From the NCBI RefSeq assembly GCF_037975245.1, contig NC_092574.1:16221213-16285212 (forward strand): a stretch of DNA of 64,000 nt. Direction: 5' to 3'. The notes beneath the pieces were generated by a model. That model ran no database searches. It was not told the origin of the DNA and saw only the letters and a program-made list of their open reading frames with translations. The stretch's first letter is position 1; each line of letters starts with the position of its first letter. The position numbers and the translations under genes are program-made. Below are positions 61,101 to 64,000 of the stretch, in pieces. Source of the stretch: Apostichopus japonicus (Eukaryota > Echinodermata > Holothuroidea > Aspidochirotida > Stichopodidae).

Positions 61101-63947
61101 TAGCATACACAGCATAGAAGATATTATCTACTTCTAAATGTACAGGGACTTTTATCCCATGCTAGATCGATGAAGAAACCAGCAACAACATGCTGAGATT
61201 TAGCTGTACATATACCCAAATGTGGAATGATTGAATTTTGTAGCTTTGACAAGCTTTCACTGTTAACACAATCAAATATTACTCCACAATTCAAACACCA
61301 CAATTCAAATCTTTTTCTGCTCTATAAAAGGCCAGACTTGTTGATAAGGGTACTTGTAATTGGGTTTTTGTGCTTTAAGCTGCACTGTCCTCACTGACCT
61401 CAATGGGGCTTTAAATTTCAACACCAACCCAGGTTAACCTTAAAAACACTTACAAATTGCATGGTAACAGAACATGGCTAAAAATTTGATTAAAATATAT
61501 CACCACAATAATAGGTTGTCTTGTACACTTTGGACTCCTTTACCTGTAAAGTTTTGGTGACAGAGGCAATGATAACCAGACAGTTCATTTATGCAACTTC
61601 CGCCATTGGAACAAGGCTGGTTTAGACAGTGGTCAAGGAAATTTTCACAATAAATGCCAGCATAACCAGTGTCTGTGCAATCACACGAAAAGCCCAATCC
61701 ATCGTCATCCCCGTCTTCGGCTGTTAGGCTGCAAATTCCATGTACGCACGGTGCCTTGTCACAAGCAGTCGCATCCCTGTCACATAACCGACCCGCCTTA
61801 CCTGAAGTAGCAAATGAGTAAACCGCCTCTTTCATAAACTAAAAAAATGTGTCATCTCTAATTGTGTGATGCTAGAAACATGTTGTATAGTGTTGCTAAT
61901 CTCTGAATACCATATTCTAGAAAAATTATCTCTCAAAAACACACTCTTGACAGTATCTCGTGCAAGACTTCAAAATAAGTATTTAGCATGTGTACGTGAC
62001 TTAGACTTAACCGGTAAGAGATGCAACTCATCAGTGCAGAAGATACACTAAGGGCAATATGTTAACAGGCTATTGAAACTATATTGGGATATAGTGGCTG
62101 TCAACCAGCTGCTGAGGAAACTTCATACAACAAAAAAAGAGGTTCATGAGATTAAAAGGAGAATTTGATCTCAGAAGACATAGCCCTTCTGCTATCATTT
62201 CTAGTGGTAAGAACAACAAGGAAAAGAAAAACAATATCCATTTTCAAATGTGATAATTGTCCACATTTACCCTACAGACTACTGTAGGCCTCTACCCAGA
62301 AATGGTAACACCAATTAGAAGAATAAAAAAAATTCTAACAGAAGGGAAAAAGATGATACCTGAAATCCGAATAGCACGAAAATCTGTTGCACTCTAAATG
62401 AAAACCTACAATATGACCCCCATAGTAACAAAATGAGTAACTGACTATCTAAGGAATACGTTAGCTGTGCTATCATACCTGAATGACAGACGCAGGTGAA
62501 GTTGTCGCCTTCTTCGGCACAGACTCCATGGACGCAAGGATCTGGGTCACAGAGGACGAGGTCAACTTCACATCTGGGGCCAGAATATCCTGGGGTGCAG
62601 GAACACTCAAAAGCATTCACCAAGTCCTCACAGGTCCCACCATTGAAACATGGCTGGGTGTGACACTCATCAATATTATCCTGCGACAAAGAAGCATGAC
62701 ACAGGGGTACGTAGACTTTTGAAGAGTGAAATCTCAGACGCCATAAAAAGAGAGAGAGTACGACAAAAACCAAATGTGTGACGGTGGGTTACAATCGTAT
62801 CCTGGATGAAATGATACATTCTTGGAAATTCTGTTGTTCATTGTACACATTTCATTTATCACCAAAGAATTCTTAATTTTTTATTTAAAAATTTTCAATA
62901 AAGTTAAACAAGAGCATCTGATACAAAATTACAAATTTTTTACACTAAGCAGCCCTTTCTTTCAGCTAGCCTAGTCTTTCAAGCAGTAGGGAAAAAAATT
63001 GATTGAATGCAAAATGTTATCTAGGGTTAGCAATCCTCTCACCTCACAATAATCACCAGTGTATCCTGGTGGACATGTACAAGTAAAGTCAGCCAGGACG
63101 CTATCACAGCTCCCACCATTTTGGCAAGGTTCATTCTCACATGGCAAGATTTCTTCATCGCAGAGTTTGCCGGAATATCCGTCCAAGCATTCGCAAACAA
63201 AGTCTCCCGGCGTGTCTACGCACGTCGATGCGTGTTCACACGGTGAAGCCTGGCACTCTAAGATGTCCACAGAGCAGTCATCACCTGCAGTTAAATATCA
63301 TCATGTGACATTTCGCATTAACCCAGCTCCTATTAATGGCTGATCAATCATTTCATCCACTACTCCACTCCTTCAAAGAAATGCAAATGTGTCTAAACCT
63401 ATGGCCAGTTCACATTAAAGCAGCAATTAAAGGTAAACTGAAGAATGTTCTTACTCCTTCTTCCAGAATCAAAATGCAAATATAACATATTGTGTTAGTT
63501 GAAAGTTTGTGCTCGGGCCAGGGTAGGAGGAGGGGGTCGGAGTGTGGGTGGGAAGAATTCACATTGTCGTCAAAGACAATACCTTAATCAATTATTTCTC
63601 TTTGATTTATGTAGACTAGACAAAAGATAACACGACAGCTCATATCCTATTAGACTTATCACTTTCAAATAAGCAAAAGTTAAACCACAAGAATGCGTCC
63701 CTGAGGATTTGGTAGTTGTAACATCTCAAATCCTAACCTTCGTATCCTTCTTGACAGACACATGTATAAGTATTGACTCCGTCCACACAAGTTCCACCGT
63801 TATCACAGGATAGGTCTGTACAATCGTTAATGTTCACCTCACAGTACTCTCCCTGGAATCCCGCTGCACACTGGCATTCAGGGCCTTCAATGAGAGGCAG
63901 GCAGGTGGCACCGTTCTCACAGTTATTCTCCTCACAGGTAGCCGTCA
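42965..63947 (-). CDS. EGF-repeat / pentraxin-like / TSP1 / sushi / GCC2-GCC3 secreted protein (3' 21 exons)
   Basis: One gene read from right to left; its 5' end is outside the window. Exons: 63947-63738, 63284-63043, 62680-62479, 61801-61544, 60385-60143, 59668-59445, 58435-58236, 57198-57068, 55362-55049, 54595-54451, 53901-53781, 52772-52633, 51899-51671, 51150-50957, 49332-49141, 47795-47562, 46793-46623, 46309-46103, 44795-44472, 44138-43944, 43146-42965 (stop). Every junction is GT-AG and every phase agrees, giving 4,358 nt without a stop. Product: about 1,450 C-terminal residues. It has 21 EGF modules (several calcium-binding DINEC/DIDEC), a laminin-G/pentraxin-like domain, two EGFs, TSP1, a sushi-like module, an RRKR-containing segment and GCC2/GCC3. 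No transmembrane segment is seen, so it is probably extracellular matrix or secreted. It recalls SVEP1, fibropellins and other echinoderm EGF proteins, but I cannot assign an orthologue. Confidence 0.88.
43944..44138 (-). CDS. EGF gene exon: acidic linker
   Basis: Acceptor TTCTTGTAAG|TC, donor TTTGTG|GTAAGT, phases 1 and 1. Acidic, ends [14 protein letters not shown], leading into the last cysteine-rich module. No known domain. Confidence 0.8.
44472..44795 (-). CDS. EGF gene exon: segment with furin-type RRKR site
   Basis: Acceptor CTCCAAACAG|AA, donor GACGACA|GTGAGT, phases 1 and 1. No domain recognised. It has four cysteines in its N-terminal half and RRKR (44557-44568) followed by SAEAG, a plausible proprotein-convertase site. 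A Thr/Ser/Glu-rich stretch follows. Confidence 0.82.
46103..46309 (-). CDS. EGF gene exon: sushi-like six-cysteine module
   Basis: Acceptor AATGATAG|GC, donor TTCAA|GTAAGT, phases 1 and 1. [14 protein letters not shown], then [20 protein letters not shown] and PAC resemble a complement-control (sushi) module with unusual spacing. Confidence 0.8.
46623..46793 (-). CDS. EGF gene exon: thrombospondin type-1 repeat
   Basis: Acceptor CTTCTTACAG|TT, donor GCCCAG|GTCAGT, phases 1 and 1. [17 protein letters not shown], then RSRECN and C-terminal CGTAVCP: the WSxW and CSxTCxGG motifs with six cysteines. Confidence 0.9.
47562..47795 (-). CDS. EGF gene exon: two EGF modules after the pentraxin-like domain
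   Basis: Acceptor TTTCAACCAG|CT, donor GAAACAG|GTCAGT, phases 1 and 1. [14 protein letters not shown] and [14 protein letters not shown]. The correct frame has no internal ATG of length, so it is easily missed. Confidence 0.85.
48627..48806. repeat. 60-bp tandem repeat, three copies
   Basis: Unit GGCTGGTCTACATTTCATG...TAAAGCCCTCT. Intronic; the third copy diverges at its end. Confidence 0.9.
49141..49332 (-). CDS. EGF gene exon: pentraxin/laminin-G-like domain, part 3
   Basis: Acceptor TTCATTGCAG|CC, donor GTGATG|GTAAGT, phases 1 and 1. [18 protein letters not shown] is the usual end of the domain. Confidence 0.88.
50957..51150 (-). CDS. EGF gene exon: pentraxin/laminin-G-like domain, part 2
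   Basis: Acceptor TTTCTTAAG|T, donor GGTG|GTAGGT, phase 2 in and 1 out. [10 protein letters not shown] and LYVDGENV. The pentraxin signature cysteine (H-x-C) is replaced, so it is pentraxin-like rather than canonical. Confidence 0.88.
51671..51899 (-). CDS. EGF gene exon: pentraxin/laminin-G-like domain, part 1
   Basis: Acceptor TTAATTTTAG|TT, donor TCAAGG|GTAAGT, phase 1 in and 2 out. YVRLRDF...[11 protein letters not shown] is the typical first sheet of the fold. Confidence 0.88.
52633..52772 (-). CDS. EGF gene exon: last EGF before the pentraxin-like domain
   Basis: Acceptor CATTCTAAG|GG, donor ATCAAG|GTAAAA, phase 2 in and 1 out. [18 protein letters not shown] then [12 protein letters not shown]. 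Confidence 0.85.
53781..53901 (-). CDS. EGF gene exon: one EGF module
   Basis: Acceptor TTTTTGAAG|GA, donor ATACAG|GTTGGA, phase 1 in and 2 out. [16 protein letters not shown]. Confidence 0.88.
54451..54595 (-). CDS. EGF gene exon: EGF module parts
   Basis: Acceptor CCTTTTAAAG|GT, donor CAGTG|GTAAGC, phase 0 in and 1 out. [12 protein letters not shown], then [16 protein letters not shown]. Confidence 0.88.
55049..55362 (-). CDS. EGF gene exon: about three EGF modules
   Basis: Acceptor CCCATCTCAG|GT, donor GACGAG|GTAATT, phase 1 in and 0 out. [27 protein letters not shown] and [16 protein letters not shown]. Confidence 0.9.
55597..56676. repeat. 47-bp tandem repeat, about 23 copies
   Basis: Unit AGTAACATAGAGATACATAGG followed by AACTTGAATATCACATAGTGATTAAA, with a few recurring variants (CATTGAG, GCACTTG, GAAACAA) in an alternating higher-order pattern. 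Intronic. Confidence 0.92.
57068..57198 (-). CDS. EGF gene exon: EGF module parts
   Basis: Acceptor TTGCCACAG|A, donor CCTCCAG|GTTATT, phase 2 in and 1 out. Completes the previous module ([12 protein letters not shown]) and begins [14 protein letters not shown]. Not visible as a long ATG-initiated frame. Confidence 0.88.
58236..58435 (-). CDS. EGF gene exon: EGF modules
   Basis: Acceptor TTTTCCTGAAG|GG, donor TTTGA|GTGAGT, phase 0 in and 2 out. [13 protein letters not shown] and [17 protein letters not shown] decayed copy of its first half lies upstream in the adjoining intron (58524-58625). Confidence 0.88.
58461..58523. repeat. 21-bp tandem repeat, three copies
   Basis: GTAAAAGCACCCTCTTTATAT three times without change, directly beside the relic EGF exon. 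Confidence 0.95.
58524..58625 (-). pseudogene. Relic duplicated EGF exon
   Basis: On the minus strand [14 protein letters not shown]...[10 protein letters not shown] aligns with exon 58435-58236 ([14 protein letters not shown]...[10 protein letters not shown]), and the DNA aligns through most of this stretch. One cysteine is replaced by tyrosine. The copy runs into the 21-bp repeats, where homology and frame sense are lost. No good donor is seen. Confidence 0.7.
59445..59668 (-). CDS. EGF gene exon: two calcium-binding EGF modules
   Basis: Acceptor TTGATCCTAG|GA, donor TTTGAG|GTAAGA, phase 1 in and 0 out. [16 protein letters not shown] and [15 protein letters not shown]. Confidence 0.9.
60143..60385 (-). 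CDS. EGF gene exon: two EGF modules
   Basis: Acceptor CTCATCCAG|GT, donor AACG|GTAAGA, phases 1 and 1. [16 protein letters not shown] and [14 protein letters not shown], again with an acidic insert. Confidence 0.9.
60641..61272. repeat. 232-bp tandem repeat, about 2.7 copies
   Basis: The unit starts ATACGCCGCATAGAAGATAT (60641), repeated at 60873 and 61105; the last copy is partial. Intronic. Confidence 0.9.
61544..61801 (-). CDS. EGF gene exon: end of one EGF, then two more
   Basis: Acceptor GCTACTTCAG|GT, donor TTACAG|GTAAAG, phases 1 and 1. The first full module has an acidic loop (AEDGDDDG). Confidence 0.9.
62479..62680 (-). CDS. EGF gene exon: one calcium-binding EGF and most of a second
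   Basis: Acceptor TTGTCGCAG|GA, donor TTCAG|GTATGA, phase 0 in and 1 out. [16 protein letters not shown], then [11 protein letters not shown], which is completed in the next exon. Confidence 0.9.
63043..63284 (-). CDS. EGF gene exon: two EGF modules
   Basis: Acceptor ACTGCAG|GT, donor GTGAG|GTGAGA, phase 1 in and 0 out. Contains [16 protein letters not shown] and [16 protein letters not shown]. Confidence 0.9.
63738..63947 (-). CDS. EGF gene exon: two EGF modules
   Basis: Acceptor TTTCTTTCAG, donor GAAG|GTTAGG, phases 1 and 1. Encodes [12 protein letters not shown]... and [16 protein letters not shown]..., the second with a calcium-binding start. First exon wholly inside the window. Confidence 0.9.
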
Positions 63948-64000
63948 CTGAAAGAAGAAAGAAAAAGTTAAAAAAGGATAACTACTAAATGGTGTTGCAC

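Overview
This window is a piece of an animal nuclear genome. It has GT-AG introns, one large extracellular multidomain gene with many exons, a CR1/L2-type LINE, several kinds of DNA transposon, a U2-snRNA-like locus and long intronic tandem repeats. A marine invertebrate deuterostome, perhaps an echinoderm such as a sea cucumber or sea urchin, fits best. The reasons are the EGF-rich fibropellin-like gene, the frequent TAGGCCTA-type words and the mix of transposons. This placement is an inference, not a demonstration.

Layout. Bases 1-3200 are mostly dispersed repeats, including a hAT-like MITE with an exact 8-bp target duplication. Bases 3228-7480 hold a 5'-truncated, frameshifted LINE: SGNH-esterase and CCHC ORF1, then endonuclease and reverse-transcriptase ORF2. 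Bases 7480-14200 are a patchwork of MITEs, microsatellites, a nested hAT-type element and a reverse-strand U2-like RNA. Bases 14233-17670 (+) are a decayed transposon gene with one intron, interrupted by a MITE. Bases 18010-20448 (-) encode a hAT transposase broken by one stop codon. Bases 23468-33567 form a complete-looking 10.1-kb DNA transposon with 17-bp terminal inverted repeats and a 4-bp target duplication. On its minus strand it carries a frame-broken gene with an XPG/PIN-like nuclease and an eight-cysteine CXC finger, which is Academ-like. Bases 36877-41731 (+) are a fragment of a Polinton/Maverick-type protein-primed DNA polymerase gene. It is split by a 3.0-kb fold-back element built from 105-bp palindromic repeats.

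Bases 42965-63947 (-) are the 3' part of one intact gene. I could place 21 exons with GT-AG junctions and fully compatible phases. They encode about 1,450 C-terminal residues: 21 EGF modules, a pentraxin/laminin-G-like domain, 2 EGF modules, a thrombospondin type-1 repeat, a sushi-like module, a segment with an RRKR furin-type site and a C-terminal GCC2/GCC3 (ephrin-receptor-like) module. The 5' end lies beyond base 64000. Its introns carry tandem arrays (47 bp x about 23, 232 bp x 3, 60 bp x 3, 21 bp x 3) and a relic duplicated EGF exon.

Only the EGF gene looks like a functional host gene. Nearly everything left of 42 kb is mobile-element sequence in layers: elements inserted in elements, several with recognisable target-site duplications. 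The two features most worth following up are the 10.1-kb Academ-like element and the fold-back element inside the polymerase gene.
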